Source of the DNA: Thermoplasmatales archaeon
GTDB lineage: Archaea > Thermoplasmatota > Thermoplasmata > Methanomassiliicoccales > Methanomethylophilaceae
Reading direction: 5' to 3'
DNA: 58,094 nt
NCBI GenBank assembly: GCA_012520845.1
Contig: JAAYNL010000011.1
Coordinates: 1 to 58,094, forward strand
Both the position numbers and the translations under genes were made by a program. The notes beneath the pieces were generated by a model. That model was given only the letters and a program-made list of their open reading frames with translations. It was not told the DNA's origin and did no database searches. This document shows, in pieces, positions 7,279 through 16,186 of this stretch (the first letter of the stretch is position 1; each line of letters opens with the position of its first letter).

Positions 7279-8229
7279 TCAATCGCGCCGGGTGCCCAGC
7301 CCCCCGTCGTCCACGATGGCCCTGTAGAACATCCCTATGGCTTCCGACGGCGTGATCCCCTGCTCCCTCAGGATGCCTTCCGCCCTCGCCTTCACCAGCG
7401 GGTCGACCCGGGCGACGATCTGGGTCCCGCCGGCGGAGCCGCACACGGCCTCGTCGTGCAGGGCCATGACGTATTCGTTGAACATCTTGCCCTCGCCCTT
7501 CGCCAGCGCCCTTATCAGGCCGGCGGCGCCGGAGCCGTATTGGGAGGATTTCTTTTCCATGGCCGTCAGAAAGGGGAAGCCGAGGTCCGTTGCCACCGCC
7601 TTCAACACGGATTTCCTGGACCCCATGTCCGCAGGCCTCAGCTCCGACGGGTCCAGCTTCCCGATTTCGGACAAGACGGCGGCGTCGAGGTACGGGTAGA
7701 CGATCTCCTTGCCGAAGTGCTCTGCGATCCTTCTCTCGCACGGCAGGGAGATATTCGTCAGCCTTTCCACGCCGGCGCGCGCGAGCGCCTCGTATTCGCC
7801 GTCCGGGGCGCCGACGTACTTCGCGCATCCCATGAAATGCTCGTCCGCCCCCTGCCCCGACAGCACGACGCCTTCCCCGCACGCGCCGCAGACGCGGAAC
7901 AGCGGCAGCTCGTACGAGATGGTGAACGGGTCGGAAACACCCGTGGCGGCCACCATCGCCTTGATGTCCGCCCCGATGCCCTCTTTGGTCAAAGGGACGT
8001 GTACCCATGGAAGACCCAGCGTGCCGGAAAGCTCCCTTGCCTTCGCCACGTCGTACGACGCGTCGCCGCCGCAGGTGTAAAGGGTTACCGACTTGGCATG
8101 GCCCTTGGCGATCGCCGCGACGAGCCCGGAATCCAACCCGCCGGAGAACGCCACCGCGACGTCCGTCCCCTCGCATCCCGCCCTCACGGCGGACACGAGG
8201 GCATCGCCCAGACCGGGGTATCTTGCCAT
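7279..8229 (-). CDS. Asparagine-synthetase-like ATP pyrophosphatase fused to a RelB/DinJ ribbon-helix-helix domain
   Basis: 316 residues. The first 260 or so form an asparagine synthetase C-terminal-type PP-loop domain (AFSGGLDSG around 27-35, SGQGADEHF, YPYLDAAV), without the N-terminal glutaminase domain. The last 48 residues (about 269-316) are a second domain: TQIVARVDPLVKARAEG, then REQGITPSEAIGMFY. That is the classic beta-strand/helix/helix pattern of RelB/DinJ antitoxins, where TPSEAI is the helix-turn signature. The fusion is in one open frame. It lies 7 nt after the ACT-domain gene. ATP-dependent amidation or adenylation of an unknown substrate plus DNA binding is inferred. A paralogue without the extra domain lies at 53818-54597. 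Confidence 0.85.
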   Translation of the reverse strand: MARYPGLGDALVSAVRAGCEGTDVAVAFSGGLDSGLVAAIAKGHAKSVTLYTCGGDASYDVAKARELSGTLGLPWVHVPLTKEGIGADIKAMVAATGVSDPFTISYELPLFRVCGACGEGVVLSGQGADEHFMGCAKYVGAPDGEYEALARAGVERLTNISLPCERRIAEHFGKEIVYPYLDAAVLSEIGKLDPSELRPADMGSRKSVLKAVATDLGFPFLTAMEKKSSQYGSGAAGLIRALAKGEGKMFNEYVMALHDEAVCGSAGGTQIVARVDPLVKARAEGILREQGITPSEAIGMFYRAIVDDGGLGTRRD

Positions 8230-8236
8230 GCCGCGC

Positions 8237-8926
8237 TCAGGGTTTCTCGACGACGGTTTCCTCGGCGCTCTTGATCGCCTTGGTCAGCACGCCGTAGGCG
8301 TCGATCATATCGCCCTCGTCCACGATGAAAATGGTGTCGGTGTGGCAGCTGATCGTCTCCTCGATGTTGATGCCGGCGTTGGACAGGCTCGTTATCAGGA
8401 AGGCTATGACGCCGCTGGTGTCCACGATGCGCTCGGGGCTCTTCACCGCTATCTCGACCAGGCCCTCCCTGATCTTGATGACGTTGAAACGGCCAACGGT
8501 GTCGACGATGCGCCCCTTCAGGGATTCGTCGGCGATGATGGTGACGGCGGAGGCGGACTGCACGATCTGCATGATCGAGTTGTCGGTCCACAGGTCCTTG
8601 AAGAGGTTGTCCATCTTGTGCAGCACGGTCCAGTCGTTCTTGGCGGTGACGATGCAGGTCTTGGTCCTCATCTCCAGGCGGCTGTCCTTGAGGATGCTCA
8701 GGATGCTCAGCTCGTGCTCCGACGTGGTGCCGAGCTTGCCGGCGTAGCGCCTGCAGGCCATCATCACGGCCTCCTCGTTGTCCAGGCCAAGGTCCTTCAT
8801 GATGAGCCTGGCCAGGGACGAGTAGTTGATGAGCCCCTTCGAAACGCAGTCCCTGATGCACGGGTGGGCGTCGATGTACGCCCGGGCCTTTTCCGCGATG
8901 CTCTCCCCAACGGCCTTCCTTGCCAT
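8237..8926 (-). CDS. ACT-domain regulatory protein
   Basis: 229 residues from the ATG at 8926; a TTG ten codons further upstream is the alternative. The N-terminal 65 residues are helical (ESIAEKARAYIDAHPCI). The C-terminal part looks like the ACT regulatory domains of aspartate kinase: VDTSGVIAFLITSLSNAGI and IEETISCHTDTIFIVDE. ACT domains usually bind amino acids. No catalytic domain is seen, so a sensor or adaptor is likely. It sits between argD and the asparagine-synthetase/RelB fusion, all on the same strand, which suggests amino-acid-responsive control of one or both neighbours. Confidence 0.75.
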   Translation of the reverse strand: MARKAVGESIAEKARAYIDAHPCIRDCVSKGLINYSSLARLIMKDLGLDNEEAVMMACRRYAGKLGTTSEHELSILSILKDSRLEMRTKTCIVTAKNDWTVLHKMDNLFKDLWTDNSIMQIVQSASAVTIIADESLKGRIVDTVGRFNVIKIREGLVEIAVKSPERIVDTSGVIAFLITSLSNAGINIEETISCHTDTIFIVDEGDMIDAYGVLTKAIKSAEETVVEKP

Positions 8927-9007
8927 GGACGGTGGATTGCGGAATGGGTATTTCAAAACTGTGAGGTTAACAAAGAAGGGGGAAAAGGTTTAGCCCCGGG
9001 CAAAAAG

Positions 9008-10186
9008 TCAAGCCCTGGACAGGAACTCCCTCAGCAGGTCGTTCAGGATCGTGGTCTCCTCGTCGCCGATAATCAGCGGCGGGATGAGGCGGACCACGTT
9101 GCCCTGGCACACGTTGACCAGCACCCTGTTTTTGAGGCAGTAGGCCTGGAACTCCTTCGCCAGGTCCATCTCGATGCCGACGATGAGCCCGAGGCCGCGC
9201 ACCTCCTTCGTCTTGCCCACGCCGATCTCCCTGAGCTGCCCTATCCATTTCGAGCCGGTCGCGGCGGCGTTCTCGACCAGTTTCTCCTCCTTCATCACGC
9301 CGATGGTGGCGAGGGCGGCGGCGCACGCGAGAGGGTTGCCGCCGAAGGTGGTGCCGTGGGTTCCCGGGGTGAAGGTCTTGGCGATTTCCGGCGTGGAGAC
9401 GACGGCGCCTATGGGCACGCCGGCGCCGAGGGCCTTTGCCATAGTGATTATGTCTGGGACGACGCCGAAGTTCTCGATGCCGAACCATTTCCCGGTGCGT
9501 CCCATGCCCGTCTGCACCTCGTCCACTATCATCAGGGCGCCGTGGTCGTCGCACAGGTCCCTCACCGTCCTGTAGAACTCCGCGGGCGCCGAAACCACGC
9601 CGCCCTCCCCCTGCACCGGCTCTATTATGACGGCGGCGGTGTCGCTGCCTATCATAGACTTAATCGACTCGGAGGAACCGTAGTCGAAATAGTCGAAGGA
9701 TTCCGCGACGAGGGCCTGGAAGGTGTCCCTGTACTTCAGCTGCCCCGTGGCGCCCAGGGTGGCGGTGGTCCTGCCGTGGAACGAGTTGTGCGCCGAAAGG
9801 ATCCTCTTGCGGCCGGTGTGCCTCACCGCGAGCTTCAGGGCACCCTCGTTGGCCTCGGCGCCGCTGTTGGCGAACAGCGATTTGCTGAGGTCGCCGGGCG
9901 TTATGGAGGCGATGGCCTCCGCGAGGTCCGCCTGCTCCCGGACGTGGTACAGGTTGGAAACGTGGGCCATGCGCGTGGCCTGGGACTTCACCGCCATCAC
10001 CCACTTGGGGTGGGAGTAGCCGAGGGCGTTCACGGCGATGCCCGACACCAGGTCGAGGTACTTGTTCCCGTCCAGGTCGTACAGGTACATGCCCTCCCCC
10101 CGGTCGAAGCAGAGGTCCTGCCTCCCGTAGTTGCCGAACAGATACTCCGAGGTCTTTTCCTTCACCGAATCGAACAGGTCGGACAT
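9008..10186 (-). CDS. argD: Acetylornithine aminotransferase
   Basis: A 392-residue class III PLP aminotransferase converting N-acetylglutamate semialdehyde to N-acetylornithine. Visible motifs are the N-terminal DLCFDRGEGMYLYDLDGN, the cofactor region ANSGAEANEGALKLA, and the PLP lysine region ITMAKALGAGVPIGAVV; LMIVDEVQTGMGRTGKWF carries the PLP-contacting Asp. It is the last arg gene of a leftward cluster and starts 4 nt after argB ends. Archaeal ArgD may also serve in lysine synthesis. Confidence 0.95.
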   Translation of the reverse strand: MSDLFDSVKEKTSEYLFGNYGRQDLCFDRGEGMYLYDLDGNKYLDLVSGIAVNALGYSHPKWVMAVKSQATRMAHVSNLYHVREQADLAEAIASITPGDLSKSLFANSGAEANEGALKLAVRHTGRKRILSAHNSFHGRTTATLGATGQLKYRDTFQALVAESFDYFDYGSSESIKSMIGSDTAAVIIEPVQGEGGVVSAPAEFYRTVRDLCDDHGALMIVDEVQTGMGRTGKWFGIENFGVVPDIITMAKALGAGVPIGAVVSTPEIAKTFTPGTHGTTFGGNPLACAAALATIGVMKEEKLVENAAATGSKWIGQLREIGVGKTKEVRGLGLIVGIEMDLAKEFQAYCLKNRVLVNVCQGNVVRLIPPLIIGDEETTILNDLLREFLSRA

Positions 10187-10190
10187 GCCA

Positions 10191-10979
10191 TCACTTCGTT
10201 ATCACGGTGCCGGCCGTGCCGGAGAGCATCGGGGTGCCGGGATCCTTCCCGTTCACCATCCTTACCCGGCGCACGCCGGCCTCTATCGCGGACCTGCAGG
10301 CCTCGACCTTGGGTATCATGCCGCCGGTTATCACGCCGTCGCGTATGAGGTCGTCGACCTGGGCGAGCGTGAGCTCCTTCCGCACGGACGAGGGGTCGGA
10401 AACGTCGAGCATGACGCCCGGGACGTCGGTGATCTGGACCATCTCGTCGCAGCGCACGGCGGCGGCTATGGCCGCGGCCATGGAGTCGGCGTTGACGTTC
10501 AGCCTCGCCCCGGACTCGTCGAGGCTCACCGGGTATATGACGGGGACGATGTCGGAGACGGCTTTCCTCAGAAGCGGCTTGGTATTGACCGAAACGACTT
10601 CCCCGACGAGACCCAGATCGACCGTTTTGCCGTCCGCGGCGCGGTATGGGGGCAGCTTCTTGGACACCGTGTACCCGGCGGCCGCCAGGCCCTTCGCCCT
10701 GAGGCCGGCCTCCCGCAGCGCGGCGACCACTTTGCTGTTCAACGCGGAAAGCGCGTGCTCGACGGCGGACAGCGTCGCCTCGTCGGTGACGCGAAGGCCG
10801 TCGACCTTGACCGGGGTTATGCCCCGGCGCTCCAGTTCCTCGTTTATTTCCGGGCCGCCGCCGTGCACGAGTATGACACCGGCCTTCTTTTCCTTCAAAC
10901 CCTTTATCTCGTTGGCCAAACGGGCGAGGTCCTCCTCGCCGCGGATGGCGTTGCCACCGAATTTCAGCACATATAGCAT
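10191..10979 (-). CDS. argB: Acetylglutamate kinase
   Basis: A 262-residue amino-acid kinase family protein phosphorylating N-acetylglutamate. Motifs are the N-terminal LKFGGNAI, VILVHGGGPEINEEL, the acyl-binding RLNVNADSMAAAIAAA, and GVITGGMIPKVEAC. I took the ATG at 10979, 5 nt past the argJ stop. A GTG at 10988 that overlaps that stop (GTGA) would add three residues and cannot be excluded. A longer open frame running to 11579 is a shadow of argJ. Confidence 0.95.
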   Translation of the reverse strand: MLYVLKFGGNAIRGEEDLARLANEIKGLKEKKAGVILVHGGGPEINEELERRGITPVKVDGLRVTDEATLSAVEHALSALNSKVVAALREAGLRAKGLAAAGYTVSKKLPPYRAADGKTVDLGLVGEVVSVNTKPLLRKAVSDIVPVIYPVSLDESGARLNVNADSMAAAIAAAVRCDEMVQITDVPGVMLDVSDPSSVRKELTLAQVDDLIRDGVITGGMIPKVEACRSAIEAGVRRVRMVNGKDPGTPMLSGTAGTVITK

Positions 10980-10984
10980 AGATA

Positions 10985-12211
10985 TCACGTCGCGTATTCC
11001 GCGTTGATGCGGACGTAGTCGTAGGTGAGGTCGCATCCCCACCCCACGGCGGACTCGGAGCCGACGCCCAGGTCCACCACGATTGTCACCTCTTTGTTGT
11101 CCATGGCCATGCGGACCACCTCCACGGAGCGCTCCTCCTGGAAGACGGGGGCCCCGGAATCCAGGATCGGCACCTCCATGTCCCCTCCCTTTATGGTGAG
11201 GTGGACGTCCTCCAGGCTGAACTCGGCGCCCGAGTTGCCGACGGCCATCATTATCCTGCCGTAGTTGGGGTCGGAGCCGAATATGGCAGACTTTATCAGC
11301 GGCGAGTTGATGATTTCCTTGACGACCTTGCGGGCGTCGTCCTTGGTGGCGGCGTTTATGACCTCCACCTGGATCAGCTTGGTGGCGCCCTCGCCGTCGA
11401 TGGCGATGGTCCTGGCCAGCTTCTCCATTATGGCCGTCAGGGCCTCTATGAATTCCGGGTCCTCGTCGGCGTAGTCGCCGGCGGCCATGCCGTTGGCGAG
11501 CAGGATGCAGGTGTCGTTCGTGGACTGGTCGCCGTCTACGGAGACCATGTTCATCGTGTCGTCCAGTATCCCCTGCCACGTCGGCTTGAACGCCGGGGAG
11601 AGCTTCGCGTCCGTGGTGATTACCGAGAGGGTGGTGCCCTGGAGCACCTTCATGTTCGGCGCGATCATGCCGCTGCCCTTGGATATGGCGCCGATGTAGA
11701 CCAGGGTCCCGTCGGTGAGGCGCACCCGGGCGGCGGCCTCCTTCTTGATGGTGTCCGTGGTCATCACGGCCTCGGCGAAGGCCGCGTCCGCGTCCCTGCC
11801 CTCCTGGAGTTCCCCGGCGGCGCGGCTGATGCCGTAGCGGATCTTGTGCATGTCCATGAAACGGCCTATGAGGCCCGTGGACATCACGCCCACCTCCTTC
11901 GGGTCTATGCCGAACTCGATGGCGACGCTGTCCTTCATCGACTGGGCGTCCTCCATGCCGCGGCGGCCCGTCAAGGCGTTGGCGTTGCCGCTGTTGACGA
12001 CCACCGCGCTGAGCGTCGGGGAGTCGTCGCGTATCATCAGCTGCACCGGGGCGGCCTTGACCTTGTTCGAGGTGTATGCGCAGAATGCCGCGGCGGGCAC
12101 CTCGGAGCGCAACAGGCCAAGATCGAGCGAGCGGTATTTCACGCCGCAGTGGACGCCCGTCGCCTTGAATCCCTGGGGTGTGGTGACCCCGCCGTCTATC
12201 ATCTCGACCAT
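10985..12211 (-). CDS. argJ: Ornithine acetyltransferase / N-acetylglutamate synthase
   Basis: A 408-residue self-cleaving Ntn-hydrolase-like enzyme that recycles the acetyl group from acetylornithine to glutamate. GVTTPQGFKATGVHCGVK at the N-terminus, KGSGMIAPNM before the cleavage site and the C-terminal SAVGWGCDLTYDYVRINAEY are family hallmarks. The cleavage site is unusual: after APNM come KVLQG and then TTLSVITTD, four residues more than the common APNM-ATML form. The nucleophilic Thr should be the first T of TTL. It lies 4 nt after argC. Confidence 0.94.
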   Translation of the reverse strand: MVEMIDGGVTTPQGFKATGVHCGVKYRSLDLGLLRSEVPAAAFCAYTSNKVKAAPVQLMIRDDSPTLSAVVVNSGNANALTGRRGMEDAQSMKDSVAIEFGIDPKEVGVMSTGLIGRFMDMHKIRYGISRAAGELQEGRDADAAFAEAVMTTDTIKKEAAARVRLTDGTLVYIGAISKGSGMIAPNMKVLQGTTLSVITTDAKLSPAFKPTWQGILDDTMNMVSVDGDQSTNDTCILLANGMAAGDYADEDPEFIEALTAIMEKLARTIAIDGEGATKLIQVEVINAATKDDARKVVKEIINSPLIKSAIFGSDPNYGRIMMAVGNSGAEFSLEDVHLTIKGGDMEVPILDSGAPVFQEERSVEVVRMAMDNKEVTIVVDLGVGSESAVGWGCDLTYDYVRINAEYAT

Positions 12212-12215
12212 TTTC

Positions 12216-13226
12216 TCATACCCCCAGTCCCGGGGCGGCTATCCCCTCTTTCTCGTCGAAGCCGAACATGATGTTCATATTCTGCACCGCCTGGCCGGAG
12301 GCGCCCTTGACCAGGTTGTCTATGACGCCGTAGGACACGACGCGGCCGCCGAACTTGGTGAACCCGACCTGGGCGAAGTTCGACGCGACCACGCCGGCGA
12401 TGGACGGGTGCTCCCTGTACGACACGAAATGCTCGCCCTCGTACTGTTTCCGGTACACGTTGGCGATCTCGTCCTGGGTCATGTCCTTCCTGAGCGTCAT
12501 GTAGCAATCGACGAGGATGCCGCGGACTATCGGCACCAGGTGGGGAACGAAGAAGAGTTCTATGCTCTTCCCGCTGTAGCGGTGCAGTATCTCCTCTATC
12601 TCCGGCGTGTGCCTGTGGGTGCCCACGCCGTACGGAATCACGGAGGCGCCGCAGTTGGGGTGGTGCAGCCTCGGGCTCGGGGAGGCACCGGCGCCGGATG
12701 TGCCGGATTTGGCGTCTATGTTGACCTCTTTCTCGACGAGCCCTTTCGACACGAGGGGGGCGCAGGCGAGAATGGCGGCGGTGGCGTAGCAGCCGGGATT
12801 GGCCACCAGCTTCGCGCCCCTGATTTTGTCGCGGAACAACTCGGGGAGGCCGTACACGGACTTGGGTATGTTGCCGGGGTCCACGTGCTTCTTCCCGTAC
12901 CACTTCTCGTACTTCTCGGCGTCGTGCATGCGGTAGTCGCCGGAAAGGTCGATGCAACGGACCCCGGAGGCCATGAAACCGGGGACCTCGTGCATGGAAA
13001 CCCCGTGGGGGGTGGCGACGAACACCAGGTCGGGATCGCCCGTAATCTCGCTGGTGAAGGAGATGTCGATCAGCCCCTTCAGGTGGCTGTGCACGTCGCC
13101 CACCCTCTCACCGGCGCTCTGACGGGACGTCATGGAGACGATCTCGACGCCAGGGTGGCAGCAAAGTATGCGGGCCAGTTCGCTTCCCGTGTATCCGGTA
13201 CCGCCTATGATTCCGATTCTCTTCAT
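12216..13226 (-). CDS. argC: N-acetyl-gamma-glutamyl-phosphate reductase
   Basis: 336 residues. The N-terminal Rossmann motif is GIIGGTGYTGSELAR. The active-site Cys lies in KLVANPGCYATAAILA, and FVPHLVPIVRGILVDCY is a conserved C-terminal block. It reduces N-acetylglutamyl phosphate with NADPH. First gene of the leftward arg cluster; its upstream region is shared with argG and contains a perfect palindrome at 13301-13317. A possible TATA element (TTTTTTTAGTAT) lies around 13269-13282. Confidence 0.95.
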   Translation of the reverse strand: MKRIGIIGGTGYTGSELARILCCHPGVEIVSMTSRQSAGERVGDVHSHLKGLIDISFTSEITGDPDLVFVATPHGVSMHEVPGFMASGVRCIDLSGDYRMHDAEKYEKWYGKKHVDPGNIPKSVYGLPELFRDKIRGAKLVANPGCYATAAILACAPLVSKGLVEKEVNIDAKSGTSGAGASPSPRLHHPNCGASVIPYGVGTHRHTPEIEEILHRYSGKSIELFFVPHLVPIVRGILVDCYMTLRKDMTQDEIANVYRKQYEGEHFVSYREHPSIAGVVASNFAQVGFTKFGGRVVSYGVIDNLVKGASGQAVQNMNIMFGFDEKEGIAAPGLGV

Positions 13227-13300
13227 TCAGTTTCCCCGTGGACGCCCTAGTCGCCCCGTTTGGCCATGGCGGGCATACTAAAAAAAGTGATGTATGGATT

Positions 13301-13317
13301 TTAACATTCAATGTTAA
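13301..13317. promoter_or_regulatory. Palindrome between divergent argC and argG
   Basis: TTAACATT (13301-13308), a single C, and AATGTTAA (13310-13317) form a perfect 17-bp palindrome in the 224-bp divergent intergenic region. It is about 75 bp from argC and 134 bp from argG. Placement and symmetry suggest the operator of an arginine-responsive repressor acting on both halves of the pathway. Confidence 0.55.
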
Positions 13318-13450
13318 TTATTCCTTCGGATGTCTTTATCCTGATATCATTCTTACAGGCCAGGGGGCGTGAATACCGCGTGCGCGACCCGTTTCAAAGT
13401 GCGCCAACCCGCGCGGGCATGCAAAACTTAAACAAGCGAGGCAAGATACG

Positions 13451-14677
13451 GTGTCGATTGAAATGGCCCCGAAAGACAAAAGGGACAAGGTCGTCCTGGC
13501 CTACTCCGGTGGGTTGGACACGTCCATCGCTATACACTGGCTCAAGGACAACTACGACGTCGACGTGATCGCCGTCGCCATAAACGTGGGCCAGCCGCCC
13601 AGCAGCGACGACATAGTCGCCAGGGCCCTGAGGAACGGCGCCATAAAGGCGGAGTACATCGACGCCGTCGACGAGTTCGTCGAGGACTACATCTGGCCCT
13701 CGCTGAAGGCGAACGCCATGTACCAGGGCGAGTACCCGCTCGGCACGGCGATCGCCAGGCCGCTCATCGCCAAAAAACTCGTGGACGTGGCCAACAGGGA
13801 GGGCGCCAAGTACATCGCCCACGGCTGCACCGCGAAAGGCAACGACCAGGTGCGCTTCGACGTCGGCATCGTCTCCCTCAACCCGGAGTTGGGGATAATC
13901 GCCCCGATGAGGGAGTGGGTGATGACGCGCGAGGAGGAGATAGATTACGCGAAGAAGCACGGCATCGAGATCCTCGTGAAGAAGGACAGCCCCTACTCCA
14001 TCGACGAGAACCTCTGGGGCAGGAGCTGCGAATGCGGCGTCCTGGAAAACGCCTGGGCGGAACCGCCGGAGGACGTGTGGGGCTGGACCGTCTGCCCCTG
14101 CGAGGCGCCCGCCGAGGCGGAATACGTGGAGATCGGTTTCGAGAAGGGCGTCCCGGTGTCCCTCAACGGGAAGAGGATGAAGGGCGCCGACCTGATTAAA
14201 AAGGTTCACGAAATGGCCTGCAGGCACGGCATCGGCAGGATAGACCACGTGGAGGACCGCCTGGTCGGCATCAAAAGCCGCGAAACGTACGAGGCGCCCG
14301 CCGCCATAGTGCTCACCAAGGCCCACAGGTCCATGGAATTCGTGACCCTGCCCAAGGACGTCACCGAGTTCAAGAAAATCCTCGAGCAGAGGTTCTCCCA
14401 GCTTGCGTACGACGGGCTTTGGTTCGGCATCCTCCGCGAGTCCATCGACGCGTTCGTGGACAAGACCCAGGAGCGCGTCACCGGCACGGTCCGCATGAAG
14501 CTCCTGAGGGGCAACGCCATGGTCGTCGGCCGCAAGTCGCCGCACTCCCTGTACGACGAGGGGCTGGCCACCTACGCCGAAGGCGACGTGTTCGACCACA
14601 AGGCCGCCGAGGGCTTCATCTACTGCTGGGGCCTGCCCAACAAGACGGCCGCCAAGACCGCCAGGAAGAAGAGGTGA
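13451..14677 (+). CDS. argG: Argininosuccinate synthase
   Basis: 408 residues from a GTG at 13451, which has GAGG about 8 nt upstream. The ATG at 13463 (404 residues) is a real alternative, because it better fits a TATA-like TTAAAC at 13427-13433. The ATP pyrophosphatase motif VLAYSGGLDTS is at about 16-26. Later motifs include AHGCTAKGNDQVRFD and the SPYSIDENLWGRSCECGVLE substrate region. It joins citrulline to aspartate. argH follows after 4 nt. Confidence 0.96.
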   Translation: MSIEMAPKDKRDKVVLAYSGGLDTSIAIHWLKDNYDVDVIAVAINVGQPPSSDDIVARALRNGAIKAEYIDAVDEFVEDYIWPSLKANAMYQGEYPLGTAIARPLIAKKLVDVANREGAKYIAHGCTAKGNDQVRFDVGIVSLNPELGIIAPMREWVMTREEEIDYAKKHGIEILVKKDSPYSIDENLWGRSCECGVLENAWAEPPEDVWGWTVCPCEAPAEAEYVEIGFEKGVPVSLNGKRMKGADLIKKVHEMACRHGIGRIDHVEDRLVGIKSRETYEAPAAIVLTKAHRSMEFVTLPKDVTEFKKILEQRFSQLAYDGLWFGILRESIDAFVDKTQERVTGTVRMKLLRGNAMVVGRKSPHSLYDEGLATYAEGDVFDHKAAEGFIYCWGLPNKTAAKTARKKR

Positions 14678-14681
14678 TACC

Positions 14682-16127
14682 ATGGGCGGGAAGCCGTTGT
14701 GGTCCGGCCGTTTCTCCGAGGGCATGGACCCAGACACCTTGGGGTTCACCACCTCCATCGGCGTCGACAGGTGGCTGGCGTTCCACGACGCCATGGGCTC
14801 GATAGCCCACGCCAAAATGCTTGGCGAATGCGGCATAATACCCGCCGGGGACGCCGAAGCCATCGTCGGCGGCCTCAGGGAAATCGCCAAGGAGATCATG
14901 GACGGCGCGTTCGAGCCCGGCGACGAGGTGGAGGACATCCATTCCGCCATCGAGGTCGCGCTGACCGAAAGGATCGGACCCGTCGGCGGGAAACTGCACA
15001 CCGCGAGGAGCCGCAACGACCAGGTGGCGACCGACCTGAAGATGTACGCCACCGACGCCGTGCTTGACGTGATGTCCTCGCTGGTCGAGCTCATTGCCGC
15101 CCTGACGGAAAAGGCGTCGGAGCACGCCGGGGACGTGATGCCCGGCTTCACCCACCTGCAACATGCACAGCCGGTCACGCTGGGCCACCACCTAATGGCC
15201 CACGCCTTCAGGCTGGAATCCGACCTGAACATGTTCATGTCCATGATGCCCATGCTGTCCGTCTGCCCCCTCGGCTCCGCGGCCCTGGCCGGGACCACCT
15301 TCCCTATAGACAGGGAGATGACGTCGGACGCCCTCGGCTTCGTCGAGCCCTCGCAGAATTCGATGCACGCCGTCGCCGACAGGGACTTCGTCCTCGAGGC
15401 GTTGCACCGCATGTCGATGACCATGCTGCACCTCTCCTCCCTTTCCGAGGAACTGGTGCTGTGGTCCTCGCCGGAATTCGGCTTCGTGGAGATTGCCGAC
15501 GCCTATTCCACCGGGTCGTCGATAATGCCCCAGAAGAAGAACCCGGACATCGCCGAGCTGATCCGCGGGCGCTCCGGCGCCGTCGCCGGCAACATGCTGT
15601 CGATGACGATGACCGTGAAGGGGTTGCCGCTCACCTACAACAGGGACATGCAGGAGGACAAGAAACCCCTGCTGGAATCCTTCTCGGTGACGGTGGGCTG
15701 CCTCGAGATGGCCGCCGCCATGATTTCCACGTGCGAGTTCGACGTGGAAAGGATGAAATCGGTGAGCGAGGACGGTTTCCTCAACGCCACCGACCTGGCC
15801 GACTACCTTGTGACGAAGGGCGTCCCCTTCAGGGAGGCCCACGGCATCGTCGGCGCGATCGTCAGGGAGTGCATCGAAAGGAAATGCCGTATCGAGGACC
15901 TCCCGTTGGACGCTTTGAGGAAACATTCCGAATCCATTGGGAAGGACGTGTTCGACATCCTCCCCGTCGAGAAATGCGTCGAGCGCAGGAATTCCTTCGG
16001 CGGCACCTCGCCGGAATCCGTCAGGGCCCAGATCGAGTACATGGAGTCCTCCGTCGAGCTTGGCAGGGCGTACGTGGACGACGCCGTCTCCGAAAGGGAG
16101 GCCCTCTGGGAGGCTTTGCTCGGGTAA
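14682..16127 (+). CDS. argH: Argininosuccinate lyase
   Basis: A 481-residue fumarase/aspartase superfamily enzyme releasing arginine and fumarate. Motifs: KPLWSGRFSEGMD at the start, HTARSRNDQVATD, TPGFTHLQ-like MPGFTHLQHAQPVT, and the signature GSSIMPQKKNPD with its catalytic serine loop. It is the second gene of the rightward arg unit and closes the pathway begun by argCJBD on the other strand. No ornithine carbamoyltransferase is present in the window. Confidence 0.97.
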   Translation: MGGKPLWSGRFSEGMDPDTLGFTTSIGVDRWLAFHDAMGSIAHAKMLGECGIIPAGDAEAIVGGLREIAKEIMDGAFEPGDEVEDIHSAIEVALTERIGPVGGKLHTARSRNDQVATDLKMYATDAVLDVMSSLVELIAALTEKASEHAGDVMPGFTHLQHAQPVTLGHHLMAHAFRLESDLNMFMSMMPMLSVCPLGSAALAGTTFPIDREMTSDALGFVEPSQNSMHAVADRDFVLEALHRMSMTMLHLSSLSEELVLWSSPEFGFVEIADAYSTGSSIMPQKKNPDIAELIRGRSGAVAGNMLSMTMTVKGLPLTYNRDMQEDKKPLLESFSVTVGCLEMAAAMISTCEFDVERMKSVSEDGFLNATDLADYLVTKGVPFREAHGIVGAIVRECIERKCRIEDLPLDALRKHSESIGKDVFDILPVEKCVERRNSFGGTSPESVRAQIEYMESSVELGRAYVDDAVSEREALWEALLG

Positions 16128-16186
16128 CCACTTTCGGCCACCTCCCCCCTCCCTGGTTTATATATCCGCGTCGCCAAGGGATTCCC

